Source: Alteromonas sp. 5E99-2
GTDB taxonomy: Bacteria > Pseudomonadota > Gammaproteobacteria > Enterobacterales > Alteromonadaceae
Reading direction: 5' to 3'
DNA length: 64,000 nt
NCBI RefSeq assembly: GCF_017368475.1
Contig: NZ_JAFNJE010000012.1
Coordinates: 1-64,000 of the forward strand
Shown: piece after piece, positions 46,377 to 56,529 of the stretch
How the letters are laid out: every line of letters begins with the position of its first letter
How positions within the stretch are numbered: position 1 is the stretch's first letter
Notes under the pieces: model-generated
Seen by the model: the letters and a program-made list of their open reading frames with translations, nothing else
Told to the model about the DNA's origin: nothing
The model's database searches: none
Position numbers and translations under genes: made by a program

Positions 46377-47171
46377 TCACTGCCAGATTAATTTATGTTT
46401 CTCTGTCAAAGCCCTAATATGACGAACTGGAACGGCATAGGAAATACCAGAAGGGCTCGACAGCGCACTTTCTTTCGTATCTTTAACAATGACTTTATTT
46501 ATAATTCCCACAACTTCCCCAGAAGACTGTTTATAAACAGCACTGCCTGAATTTCCGGGATAAGCAGTTGCATCTAATTGATAAATCAACGAAGGTTTCT
46601 TTAAACGTTTCAGCAAACTAAGAGTGAGTACATCGGCATTATTAGCAGGTATTGCATCTGGCGTTATTGCTGCCAAACTTCCCTTATGAGTTGCCGGATA
46701 TAAACCTAAAATGGCCCCTATTGGAAATCCGGTAAATGCGATATCAGTCCCTATATCAAGCATTTTGTCTTCACCTAAAGTTAAACCTGGCAAGTTAGAA
46801 TTAATTTCTAATATCGCTAAATCATGTACCGGGTCGATTGCAACAACCTTTGCTATAAACTCAGATACGTCCCGTCCTTCACCTGATAACACAACATAAT
46901 TTTGCACTACGTCTACTGACAATGGCTCAGAAACAACATGATAATTTGTTACTGCATATTTACCATTACCAATAACAAAACCGGTGCCGATTATTCGACT
47001 CCCCCGATATTCAATAGGTGTTTTTTTACCCACAGCAACAACAGCAGGTGTCACTCTCTTAATAACGCCAATAGCATTAGAGTCAGCTGCCACAGCATTG
47101 GATAAAGCAACTATCGTTATACTTAGCAGAAATAGAAGTGTCGAACCCATTTTACCCATTAAGTGTGTCAC
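46377..47171 (-). CDS. Secreted trypsin-like serine protease (S1C)
   Basis: A 264-residue protease with a signal peptide (about 1-28) and a catalytic triad H78 (TNYHVV), D117 (VHDLAI) and S208 (GNSGSA). There is no PDZ domain, so it is shorter than DegP/DegS. The start is taken as GTG 47171 with GAGGA 9 nt upstream; ATG codons at 47159 and 47150 have no ribosome-binding site but leave a good signal peptide. It lies beside the exopolysaccharide locus; XrtA clusters sometimes include such proteases. Confidence 0.84.
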   Translation of the reverse strand: MTHLMGKMGSTLLFLLSITIVALSNAVAADSNAIGVIKRVTPAVVAVGKKTPIEYRGSRIIGTGFVIGNGKYAVTNYHVVSEPLSVDVVQNYVVLSGEGRDVSEFIAKVVAIDPVHDLAILEINSNLPGLTLGEDKMLDIGTDIAFTGFPIGAILGLYPATHKGSLAAITPDAIPANNADVLTLSLLKRLKKPSLIYQLDATAYPGNSGSAVYKQSSGEVVGIINKVIVKDTKESALSSPSGISYAVPVRHIRALTEKHKLIWQ

Positions 47172-47499
47172 TGTTCATATTCCTCATTAGCACTCAGAAC
47201 CGCAATCGTATCCTCGAGGATACATAATATCGCCATTACATCGAACTTTCATTTGTTTTGTTATACGTATGGGCATGTATTCCCTATCACATATTTATAC
47301 ATTAGACGTGCCATTTAAATTAGCTTATTTATTAAGCGTATATGTTAATAATGTTAAAAAAAGCTCCGCGTTTAATGCTCATTCCTCTCACCGTTCTATA
47401 CTTAAGTATCTGCTCAAATACTTCGTCATGCAGTTCTCAGTGTATTTTTAGTAAATGCAACTTAGTTATAACGACTTAAATTAAGAAAGGGCTGAACCA
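47172..47499. other. Intergenic promoter region of the exopolysaccharide locus
   Basis: This 328-bp divergent gap carries the promoters of the protease and of the rightward exopolysaccharide genes. A 60-codon frame at 47269-47451 has no ribosome-binding site or coding character. No sigma-54 site with correct GG-N10-GC spacing was found. Nothing else in it can be named. Confidence 0.6.
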
Positions 47500-48321
47500 T
47501 TGGCTTCAAATAACAATAGACTATTAAGTACTACCAAATCCATTAAAAAAGCGTGGAGAAATTATCAAAAGCTTAGAGAAGCTAAAGCGATATCTAAGCA
47601 CTTCTCATCATATTTAAGTCCTCAAATTGCGCTAAGTGAATCTTTGAAAGATGAAGTATACAAAATACGCCATGATGTTTATTGTAAAGAGCTTAAGCTA
47701 GAGCCTTTACACGAACAAGGCATAGAAACAGATGAATTTGATGCCTTCTCTAAGCACTGTTTAATTAAACATTTAAACTCAGAAAACTATGCTGGTACGA
47801 TTCGCCTCGTGACTCCTCAAAAAGAAGGTGAACTTTTACCTATAGAAAAATATTGCTCCCATTCGATCACAGATGAAAAACTCTCGCCTAAAAATATGAA
47901 ACGGGAGGAAATATGTGAATTTTCTAGACTAGCTGTTCCTGCGCAATTCAGACGAAGAGCAATGGATAAATTCGCAGGTGCTGCGACAGGGGTTATTGAT
48001 GAAAATAGCTATTCAGAAAATGAACTTCGCTGTTTCCCATTTATCGCAATTGGCTTGTATATGAGCGCCGCATCTCTTGGAATGGGCTTAGGCTTAAAGC
48101 ATGCATTTGTAATGATGGAGCCTCGTTTAGCCAGAAGCTTAGGTTTCATTGGCATTAAGTTCGTACAAATTGGCCCTGCTATCGATTACCATGGCACACG
48201 CGCGCCTTATTACATCAATGCTCCTTTATTGTTCAAAAATTTGTCCCCAGGTTTTCGAGTTATGCTAAATAACCTTCAAGATGTCATTGATGACCAATTA
48301 AGTGTGATCCAACCAAAGTAG
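47500..48321 (+). CDS. PEP-CTERM/exosortase system-associated acyltransferase
   Basis: A 273-residue protein of the GNAT-like family that accompanies exosortase loci (TIGR03694 type). Characteristic segments: VYKIRHDVYCKELKLEP, EFDAFSKHCL, GTIRLVTPQKEG, EICEFSRLAVP, RCFPFIAIGLYMSAASLGMGLGLKHAFVMMEP. It is related to acyl-homoserine lactone synthase-like folds; the acyl donor and acceptor are unknown. The start is a TTG at 47500: no ATG lies in frame for over 130 codons, and AAAGGG lies 9-10 nt upstream. Confidence 0.9.
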   Translation: MASNNNRLLSTTKSIKKAWRNYQKLREAKAISKHFSSYLSPQIALSESLKDEVYKIRHDVYCKELKLEPLHEQGIETDEFDAFSKHCLIKHLNSENYAGTIRLVTPQKEGELLPIEKYCSHSITDEKLSPKNMKREEICEFSRLAVPAQFRRRAMDKFAGAATGVIDENSYSENELRCFPFIAIGLYMSAASLGMGLGLKHAFVMMEPRLARSLGFIGIKFVQIGPAIDYHGTRAPYYINAPLLFKNLSPGFRVMLNNLQDVIDDQLSVIQPK

Positions 48322-48367
48322 GCTACTATTAGCCATAGCAAATTCGATATTATGAGTTTAGTAAGAC

Positions 48368-50020
48368 ATGGGCGAGCAACAACAAGACCTAATACACAAA
48401 TTATGTAAAGCATTTACATCTCAAAATCAGTGCGAATGGATTAACCAATCCGATGACCCAAACTATACGCAAACTACGTTTGCCAATGCGCCTAATTTCA
48501 TAGGCATCATACGGCCAAAAAAACGAGAATTTATCGCGAAAGCATTAACTTTCGCGAATCAAAATAATTTCCACATACTTCCCGTTAGCAGCAATAAAAA
48601 TTGGGGCTATGGTTGCTTAGCTAAAAATGCACCAACCTTACCAATGGTTGTTTTAGATTTAAGTAATTTAAAGGGTATTTATCCCACAGATAAAGAATTA
48701 GGCTTGATTACCCTAGAGCCAGGAGTAACTCAAGAAGAATTGCGTACCTATTTGGATGACAACCAATGGGATTGTATGGTTCCTGTTACGGGCGCTGGCC
48801 CAACCGCGAGTGTGGTGAGCAATGCTGTTGAGCGTGGTTATGGCATCACGCCTCATACCGACCATTTTTCAGCGTGTACGGCAATGAAAGTATTTGTCCC
48901 TGCACCTGATATGTGTAACGAAGAGTTGTCATCTGCAGTTAGCGAACTAGACAATTCTGGAATCGATTTCATTGATAAATCATTTAAATGGGGGATGGGT
49001 CCTTTCATTGACGGCTTATTCACTCAAAGTAATTTAGGTATTGTCAGCGAAATGACATTCCGTTTAGCAAAAAATCCCTCTCATTTTTCTGCTTTTTATA
49101 TTCAAATATTCGACCCTTCCAAATTTGAAGACAGTGTTCTTTTTATACGGAAAATTTTGCAAACCTATGCAGGCTCTATTGGTTCTATCAATTTAATGGA
49201 CAGAGCGCGTTTACTGTCAATGACAGTAGATAACCCCAATATAGATAAAGACGAAAATGTATTCTTAAGTAACGAACAACTATTGCGCTTAGCAAATGAA
49301 AATCAAACGCCTGAATGGTTAATTGTAGGCTCAATTTACGGAGAAAAAGCTTTTGTTAGCGCTATAAAGAATCATATCAATAAAGCATCAAAGCACCTTG
49401 GTAAAACCCTCTACTCTGACGGCTTTGTCTTAAAGGCAGCAAAATTTGTATTGAACTTACCCTTTACTCATTTTCCCTTAATGAATGCCGTGCGAGCAAA
49501 ACTACACAAGCTCGACCAAGGCGTCGATATAATGTTAGGCCGACCGAATCAAGTTGCTTTGCCTTTAGCGTATTGGCGAAACCGCGCTTCGCAACCTTCA
49601 AACGAAAACAAACTCCATCCTGCACACGATAAATGTGGACTACTTTGGTACGCCCCCCTTATTAGAATGAATCCCGAAGTACTTACAGAATTTGTTCTCT
49701 TTGTACGTCTTACCATGAGAAAATTTGATTTTGACCCATTCATTACATTTACAAACTTACGCCACGACTGCATCGACTCTACAGTTCCCATTGTTTTCAA
49801 TTTAGCCAATGAAAAAGAAACTCAACGAGCAAAGCAATGCTTATCGGCGCTTATTGAGCAAGGTAGAGATAAAGGATTTGTACCTTACAGACTCCCCACA
49901 GAAGAGCAACATAAGCTAAGTAAAAACACACCTTACTGGAAATGTGTAAATAAAATAAAGCAATCCTTAGATCCAAACGGCATTTTATCCCCAGGCAGGT
50001 ATCATGAAAGATTAAAGTAG
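48368..50020 (+). CDS. FAD-binding oxidoreductase (VAO/PCMH family)
   Basis: A 550-residue flavoenzyme of the vanillyl-alcohol oxidase / p-cresol methylhydroxylase type. The FAD-binding PCMH domain covers about 35-230 (VSSNKNWGYGC, LITLEPGVTQEELR, TGAGPTASVVSNAVERGYG); the C-terminal substrate domain ends DPNGILSPGRY. Typical substrates are phenols, alcohols or sugars; here unknown. No signal peptide. It is not one of the standard genes of XrtA clusters that I know, and sits between the acyltransferase and PrsT genes. Confidence 0.83.
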   Translation: MGEQQQDLIHKLCKAFTSQNQCEWINQSDDPNYTQTTFANAPNFIGIIRPKKREFIAKALTFANQNNFHILPVSSNKNWGYGCLAKNAPTLPMVVLDLSNLKGIYPTDKELGLITLEPGVTQEELRTYLDDNQWDCMVPVTGAGPTASVVSNAVERGYGITPHTDHFSACTAMKVFVPAPDMCNEELSSAVSELDNSGIDFIDKSFKWGMGPFIDGLFTQSNLGIVSEMTFRLAKNPSHFSAFYIQIFDPSKFEDSVLFIRKILQTYAGSIGSINLMDRARLLSMTVDNPNIDKDENVFLSNEQLLRLANENQTPEWLIVGSIYGEKAFVSAIKNHINKASKHLGKTLYSDGFVLKAAKFVLNLPFTHFPLMNAVRAKLHKLDQGVDIMLGRPNQVALPLAYWRNRASQPSNENKLHPAHDKCGLLWYAPLIRMNPEVLTEFVLFVRLTMRKFDFDPFITFTNLRHDCIDSTVPIVFNLANEKETQRAKQCLSALIEQGRDKGFVPYRLPTEEQHKLSKNTPYWKCVNKIKQSLDPNGILSPGRYHERLK

Positions 50021-50084
50021 CTGTTAGGTTAAATTAGTAATATTATCTTGTTAATTATAAGAAATTTTTTCACAAGGGACGATC

Positions 50085-52802
50085 ATGAAACAGGTTCTTT
50101 TTCTATTTTTAGTCATTATGCTTTCTGCATGTGCTAAGCCTTCCGTCGAATCTCAAATAGCTGAAGCAAGGCAGAGTGTTGAGATTGAAGCATATCAATC
50201 TGCAGTCATTAGCTACAAAAACGTTCTATTACAGCAGCCCGGAAATTCAGAAATCAGGGCAGAATTAGGCTCTATCTACTTACTTATGGGCCAATTCAGT
50301 GAGGCCGAAAAAGAACTCGAAAAAGCCATTGAGCGCGGCGCATTAGCCGAGCCATTAATCGACGCCATAGCTAAGTCGATTTATTATCAAAGTGACTACA
50401 ATCGCCTTGTTAATCGCTTAGACGCCTATACTGCTGAAGGAAATTCTCTTAGTAATCAAAGTACCTTTTTTTACTACGTAAGTAGCATTAAGTCTCAATT
50501 AGATAGAAAAGAAAGTATCCCTATCCCTTCCGAACTGACTGATCAGAATTACTTATCTTTAGCAAAAATATTTGATGCACTAATAAACAACAACCCAGAA
50601 GCGGCATTAACACTAAGTGACGATGAAATAAACGAAAATGTCGAACCCTTCGAAAACGAACTTTACCGCGCTACCGCTTATTCGATGTTGGGAGATCATC
50701 AAAACGCTATTTTATCTTATAATAAAGCTCTTGAAGTATACCAAACTTACCATCCTTTGAGATTCTTACTTGCTGAGCAAATGATAAACGCTCAGCAAAT
50801 AGATGCCGCAGCTGAACAAATACAATTACTCATTGACCTTAACCCATCAAGTGCCTATGCAAATTACTTACTCTCAATCGTATTACTTTATAACGAAGAA
50901 TTTGAAGGCGCTTTTGAAGCTTCGACTCTAGCAATTCAAGGGGGGATAGATCGACCCAAAGCCCACTTTATTGCCGGGGTTAGTGCTTACCATACAAATA
51001 AAATAGAAGCAGCTTACCGGCATTTGGTGGCGGCTGCACAGCGTTTGCCTAATAGCCATATTGCCCACCGGTTGTTAGCTAAAGTAAGATTTAAATTGGG
51101 TTACATTGAAGAAATAGCAGGTTCATTAGAAACCCTTGATTTAGAAAAAGAAGAAAGCGCGCAAATCTACGCGCTCGCTGCGGTCCAAAGTTACCAGTTA
51201 AATGACACTGAAAAAGCACAAAAGTACATTGAAGAATCCCTTTCTATAAATCCAGAAAGTACCGAAGCGTTGTTAAGCAAGAGCATAGTCGAGTTTGATA
51301 ACGATAACGAAGCAGCAATTAAAACCTTAAGTAAATTACTCTCAATCAACCCCAATATAGTCGATGCCTGGACTTTGAAAGCCTCAGCTGAATATAAAGA
51401 AAATGGTATTGAAAGTGCGATTCAAGTGGCGAAAGGACTTCAAGAAAAAGAAGCTCTCGCGGGGATAATGCTAGAAGGTCTACTTTATTTAGATGATAAA
51501 CAAGAAGACAAAGCCCAAGCCGCATTTGAAAAGGCCCACAAACTGGCTCCTGACAATGAGGATATTAGCTACTATGTTTTAATTGCTAACGCGCGTGCAG
51601 ACAAAACCGATAAAGCACTCGACATTGCAAAACAAATTTTAGATGCATCCCCTAACAATTTTGAAGTCATCATTGATTATTCAAACTTACTTCTCGCAAA
51701 TAATAAAGACCCTCTATCATTTTTAGACTCTTATATTAATGAGCACCCAGAACTTCCCACACCTATTGCGGCAAAAGCCTATTTTTTAATGCGCGATGGT
51801 AAAAATCAAGAAGCGGTAACTTTGCTAAAAAGCAGTAAAACACCTGCTCACTACAGCAAATTTATGGCCTTGGGTGAAGCCTTTCTCAAAACGAAACGTT
51901 TTGACGAAGCTTCAGAAAACTACCGCAATTGGACTCAAGCTTTTCCAACACACTCTAGATCTTGGCATAGGTATATAATTACTCTACAGTATTTAAAAGA
52001 TTACAGTCAGGCTCTTGCGGCCACAAATGATGCTTTAACCTACTTCCCTTTAGACGATAACTTACACGTACTGAAAGCCCACTTTCTTGTTAATTTAGGG
52101 GAACAGAATAAAGCCGAAGCCGTACTCCGAAATATTCCGAAAAAGAGTCAATCTATACCAGAGTTTGCGCAAATTAGTGGCACTATAGCCTATAACAAAG
52201 GCGAATATGCTAAAGCATTCGAACTTATAAATAGCGCTTACATTGCTAAACCAACATTTTCTACAGCGAGAATACTTGCTTTCACTCATGCTAAATTGGG
52301 CAGAAATAAAGAAGGCCTGGACCTCCTAAAAAATCAAATCGTAAATTCCCCCGATGCATACTACGAACGTTTTATTATTGCTGAATATGCATCAAAAAAT
52401 AACTTAATTGCAGAAGCCATACAACAATATGAAATTCTAGACAAAAAGAATCCAGACAACTTTGTTGTACTAAATAATTTGTCCAATTTATTAGCTAAAA
52501 AAGGCGATTTAGAAAACGCAGAAAATTTGGCTATGCGCACCTTGCAATTACAACCTCAATCACCTTATTCATTAAGCACATTTAGCTTTGTACTAATGAA
52601 ACAAAAACGCTTTGAAGAGAGTAAAAGGTACATTGAAAGAGCCTTATTAAAAGCGCCCAATAACACAGAAATGCTACTGCAATTAACCGAAATACTAATT
52701 GAACAACAACAGAATCATGAAGCAAAATCATTACTCGACAAGTTGACACCGAAATCGGAGTCAGAAAAAGCGATCTTTACACGCCTAACGCAACGGCTGT
52801 AA
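50085..52802 (+). CDS. prsT: PEP-CTERM system TPR-repeat lipoprotein PrsT
   Basis: A 905-residue lipoprotein: lipobox LSAC with C16, then about twenty TPR-like helical repeats through to the end. The length and layout match TIGR02917 (PrsT), which is nearly always encoded in XrtA-type exopolysaccharide loci. It should act at the periplasmic side of the outer membrane in polymer assembly or export. The stop is 2 bp before the next ATG. Confidence 0.9.
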   Translation: MKQVLFLFLVIMLSACAKPSVESQIAEARQSVEIEAYQSAVISYKNVLLQQPGNSEIRAELGSIYLLMGQFSEAEKELEKAIERGALAEPLIDAIAKSIYYQSDYNRLVNRLDAYTAEGNSLSNQSTFFYYVSSIKSQLDRKESIPIPSELTDQNYLSLAKIFDALINNNPEAALTLSDDEINENVEPFENELYRATAYSMLGDHQNAILSYNKALEVYQTYHPLRFLLAEQMINAQQIDAAAEQIQLLIDLNPSSAYANYLLSIVLLYNEEFEGAFEASTLAIQGGIDRPKAHFIAGVSAYHTNKIEAAYRHLVAAAQRLPNSHIAHRLLAKVRFKLGYIEEIAGSLETLDLEKEESAQIYALAAVQSYQLNDTEKAQKYIEESLSINPESTEALLSKSIVEFDNDNEAAIKTLSKLLSINPNIVDAWTLKASAEYKENGIESAIQVAKGLQEKEALAGIMLEGLLYLDDKQEDKAQAAFEKAHKLAPDNEDISYYVLIANARADKTDKALDIAKQILDASPNNFEVIIDYSNLLLANNKDPLSFLDSYINEHPELPTPIAAKAYFLMRDGKNQEAVTLLKSSKTPAHYSKFMALGEAFLKTKRFDEASENYRNWTQAFPTHSRSWHRYIITLQYLKDYSQALAATNDALTYFPLDDNLHVLKAHFLVNLGEQNKAEAVLRNIPKKSQSIPEFAQISGTIAYNKGEYAKAFELINSAYIAKPTFSTARILAFTHAKLGRNKEGLDLLKNQIVNSPDAYYERFIIAEYASKNNLIAEAIQQYEILDKKNPDNFVVLNNLSNLLAKKGDLENAENLAMRTLQLQPQSPYSLSTFSFVLMKQKRFEESKRYIERALLKAPNNTEMLLQLTEILIEQQQNHEAKSLLDKLTPKSESEKAIFTRLTQRL

Positions 52803-52804
52803 TA

Positions 52805-53890
52805 ATGACTGAGTATTCTATATCGGTTATCGACCATGTTGAATTCAGTTCTGTTGAGAAAAAATGGGTAAAACTTGAGTCAGACATAGATATAGAAAAT
52901 ATTTTTTTAAGCTGGTTCTGGATAGGAAACTGGTTACGCCAAAGTCAACATTTGAGCCCAAAGCTAATCGAGTTTAAACGTGAAAATATCGTGGTTGGTT
53001 TAGCGTTCTTTTGTACTCACACTAAACGTGTTTCAGGTATCCAGATTCGCCAAAGTTACATAAATAAAACAGGGCTGTTCGAGCTTGATCAGCCTTGGAT
53101 AGAATTTAATGACATATTGATCGATGAGCAACATCGGCAGCCTTGCAGCCAACTATTCAATGAATGGCTGAAAGAGCAAGACATTGATGAATGTGTTTTG
53201 TCATTGACGTTAAAAAAAGATATTTGGCAAAATCTGCCTAACGTTAAAACTGACATAGAGGCAGTGCCTGCCTATTCCGTATCGCTTGGAAAAAATACGA
53301 GCACATTTGACACTTATTTAGCAGGCTTGACAAAAAACACCCGCAGTACACTCAGGCGAGCAATGCGCTATATAGAAAAGCAATATGGTACCGTTACAAT
53401 AGAGCCTGTAAAAAACACCCTATCTTCTGATGATTGGAAGCAACTTAGTGTTTGGCACAAAGAAAGGTGGAATGATGAAAGTCAAAAAAGCGGCTTTTTT
53501 AATCCTCAATTTATCGATTTTCATCAATACCTACAGCAGAATCCAACTGAAAACTACAGAATTGAAACCCTGATTTTTAACGCGGGTAATATAAAGCTTG
53601 GATACCTGTACTACATGGTGGGGGTAACAGATATAAAATTTTACTTATCGGCTATAAACTATTGTGATGACAATAATCGCTACCAACCTGGTTTGGTTAT
53701 GCATGCTTTAGCTATTACCCACTATTCCTTAATAGGATATGAAAATTACGATTTCATGGGAGGTGATAGCCAATATAAGCGCAGCTTATCAAATCGCAGT
53801 TACTTCCTTCACTGTATCACTTTACGTCCAGACAGCTTAAGAAACTCCTGCTATCAAGCGTTGAGAAAAATAAAGGCTTCAGTGTCTTAA
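52805..53890 (+). CDS. GNAT/FemAB-type acyltransferase
   Basis: A 361-residue protein with the BioF2/FemAB-like double GNAT arrangement. Two halves can be seen: about 5-170 (WFWIGNWLRQ, GLAFFCTHTKRV) and 175-350 (LTKNTRSTLRRAMRYIEKQYG, YYMVGVTDIKFYLSAINY, YDFMGGDSQYKRSL). Such proteins in exosortase loci are thought to transfer acyl or aminoacyl groups to sugars. It is close behind prsT and is a paralogue in fold of the later FemAB gene. Confidence 0.83.
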   Translation: MTEYSISVIDHVEFSSVEKKWVKLESDIDIENIFLSWFWIGNWLRQSQHLSPKLIEFKRENIVVGLAFFCTHTKRVSGIQIRQSYINKTGLFELDQPWIEFNDILIDEQHRQPCSQLFNEWLKEQDIDECVLSLTLKKDIWQNLPNVKTDIEAVPAYSVSLGKNTSTFDTYLAGLTKNTRSTLRRAMRYIEKQYGTVTIEPVKNTLSSDDWKQLSVWHKERWNDESQKSGFFNPQFIDFHQYLQQNPTENYRIETLIFNAGNIKLGYLYYMVGVTDIKFYLSAINYCDDNNRYQPGLVMHALAITHYSLIGYENYDFMGGDSQYKRSLSNRSYFLHCITLRPDSLRNSCYQALRKIKASVS

Positions 53891-53963
53891 TTTAAGTCTT
53901 TCATTATTTGGCACTGTGACTAGTTTCAAGTAAAGTATGCCGTCGTTTTAACGAGTTAGATGT

Positions 53964-56529
53964 ATGGAGAAACATTATTTTTACAATAAAAAACAAGGAC
54001 AACCTTCCCTTTAGCGATATCAATATTCATATTGGTGTACCGTTAGAGAAAAGCAAGTTCTGGGTTTCAGACACACTTCAACTCGTAGATAATAATGACA
54101 AGGTTATTCAGCATGCCTCATTTGAAGCCAAATCTTATTGGCTAGACAGCAGTATAAAGTGGCTTTCGGTTCGATTGCTCGACACTCTAGAAAGAGAACA
54201 AACTAAATCCTATTTAGTGAAAAAAGTAGATGCTTGTCATGAACCAATTATTGCTAATCCCATCACAGATTCGGCTGATGCTTTAGTTATTCAGACTAAA
54301 AAAGGTAAGGTCGAAGTTAGTAAGTCTCAATTTTTACAATTTTCAGTACCTTCATTGCTGTCTCATGGAATAGAAATAATAGGTAACCAAAGTGAACCTT
54401 TCATAGGTTCGGATTTTTCATTCAATTACACAAATACCTATAGTAAAGATTCACATCTATTTGTTGATATCGCTCAAACCTATATTCTAAAAAATCCTAA
54501 TGGTGACCATTTACACCTCTTTGCACACTTATCTATTTGTATAGAAAGTGGTGACGTGACCTTATCTTGTACCATTCGAAACCCTAAAGCCTCTCAACAT
54601 GAAAATGGGAAATGGGATCTCGGTGATATTGCCAGTACATATCTAAAAGCACTACATTGGCATGCAGAACTTACTGATGCAGAACCAGTCGCAGATGTAA
54701 CGCTTATTGATAAGGCCCACCGAATTACAGCAGTGAAAAACTGTACTGTCCATCAAGCTTCTAGTGGTGAAAGAAACTGGGCTGCGCCTATTCACGTAAA
54801 TAAAAATAACAAAGTGGACTTGCCATTTAAAGGTTATCAAGTCATTGTTGAGGACGATCTAATCTTAGCAGGACAACATGCTGAACCTACACTTTCATTT
54901 GGTTCCAAGGAAAACGGAAAAACCCTTGTAATTAAAGATTTTTGGCAAAACTTCCCTTCATCGTTAAGTAAGCAAAACAATGCTATTTATGTAAGTTTAC
55001 TCGGTGCATTACAAAGCCCTGAGACTGAACTCCAACCTGGTGAACAAAAAACCAGAGAATGGTCAATAACACACTCATCAAACGTGACAGCTGCTGAAAT
55101 CGAGGTGTCATTACATCCTGATTATATAGCGAATACGGGCGCAGTGTTTTCTCATTTAGACTCGAAGTATCACAACGTATTTGATGACTTAATTCATCAA
55201 GGTCTAGATGGAAACAGTAATTTTTTAAGTAAAAGAGTAAAAAGTGATTCTTATGGTTGGCGGCATTTTGGCGAGCTGTATGCAGATCATGAAACCGCAT
55301 TAACCCCAGATGATAGTTTTTTCGTAAGCCATTATAACAACCAATATGACCCAATTTACGGCATGTTGCTTCAGTGGTTCAAAACCAGTGATAAACGATG
55401 GTTTGATTTAGCTGATCAACTCGCTAAACACGTATGCGATATAGACATTTACCACACAAATTTAGACAAACCTGAATATAACGGTGGTTTATTTTGGCAC
55501 ACTGATCACTATGTTCAAGCTTATACCGCGACACATAGAACCTACTCAAAACTTCAACCTTCTGATGTTTACGAAGACCACGCTGGTGGTGGTGGTCCTG
55601 GAGGACAACACTGTTATACCCAAGGACTAACGCTTCATTATTTACTAACAGGGTACACTCCATCATATCAAGCCAGCTTAAAACTCAGTAAGTGGATTGA
55701 AACCTTATATGAAGGTGACAACACTTTTGTTGCTTTGGCATTGAGTATAAAAAACAGGCACAGAGCGGATCTCAAACAACTAACCAGCGGTCAGTATCCT
55801 TTAGACAGAGGAACCGGTAACTATATTCAAGCCATGCTAGATCGCTATGAACTAACAGGTAAGCAATCCCTGTTGTTCAAAGTTCAACACATTATCTGCT
55901 CAACCATCTCCAACGAAGATAATATTGCAGATAGAGACTTTAGTAACGTAGAAAACACCTGGTTTTATACCGTATTTTTACAAGCCGTCTGTCGCTATTT
56001 GTATATTTCGTCTAACGAAAAAAATCTGTACGAAATAAACCGACATATACTCTCAAGCCTATTACATTATGGGGCCTGGATGATAGGTAACGAATACTTG
56101 TATCTTGATAAACCCGATATATTGGAGTTTCCCAACCAAACATGGACAGCGCAAGATTTGAGAAAACTCTGCATATTGCAGTTCATACTTCCGTTTTTGG
56201 CAGATACAAGCAAAATAGAACAGCAAATAACCGAATTCACGCAGGTTATCTTAAAACGATTAGAAGGTGACGACGAAAGCGAAACCACACGAGTGTTGTG
56301 TTTACTTATGCAAAATAGTGATTTCAAGCACTATAAAAAAGCTGGAAAAACAGTCTGCAAGGCGTTAAGCGGCCAAGATTTGAAAGAGACCGTCCATACC
56401 AAAATTGTAAAACACGGTGTCGTCAGCCAAGTAAAACAAACTATGAGTTCATTCTCTTTTGAAAAAGAACGTCAATCTGCGGTATTGAGGTTTCCTCAGC
56501 TACGCAAATGGCTAGGAGAACCAAAGTAA
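53964..56529 (+). pseudogene. RIFT-barrel (PcRGLX/YetA-like) lyase-like protein, apparent 5' frameshift
   Basis: The reading frame that ends at 56529 is open from about 53920 but contains no ATG, GTG or TTG before the TTG at 54175. Upstream of that codon it still encodes a typical N-terminal RIFT-barrel strand pattern (TIKNKDNLPFSDINIHIGVP, WLDSSIKWLSVRLL). An ATG at 53964 enters another frame and stops at 54012; removing one T from the run at 53978-53982 would join the two and give about 854 residues. The C-terminal half is an alpha/alpha-toroid (NNQYDPIYGMLLQWF, HAGGGGPGGQHCYTQG). The family includes rhamnose-glucuronate lyases, so polymer cleavage is likely. Alternatives to a mutation are a sequencing error, a rare start codon (ATT 53974), slippage, or a shorter protein from TTG 54175. 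Confidence 0.7.

Noticed and set aside
47285-47320. A sigma-54-like TGGCACG on the minus strand before the protease gene
   Set aside because: The -12 position has GT instead of GC at the required 10-bp spacing.
47269-47451. A 60-codon frame in the protease/acyltransferase gap
   Set aside because: No ribosome-binding site, no family features, and it occupies a promoter region.
54983-55354. A leftward 123-codon frame inside the lyase-like gene
   Set aside because: Antisense shadow; the plus-strand frame is continuous and has family motifs.
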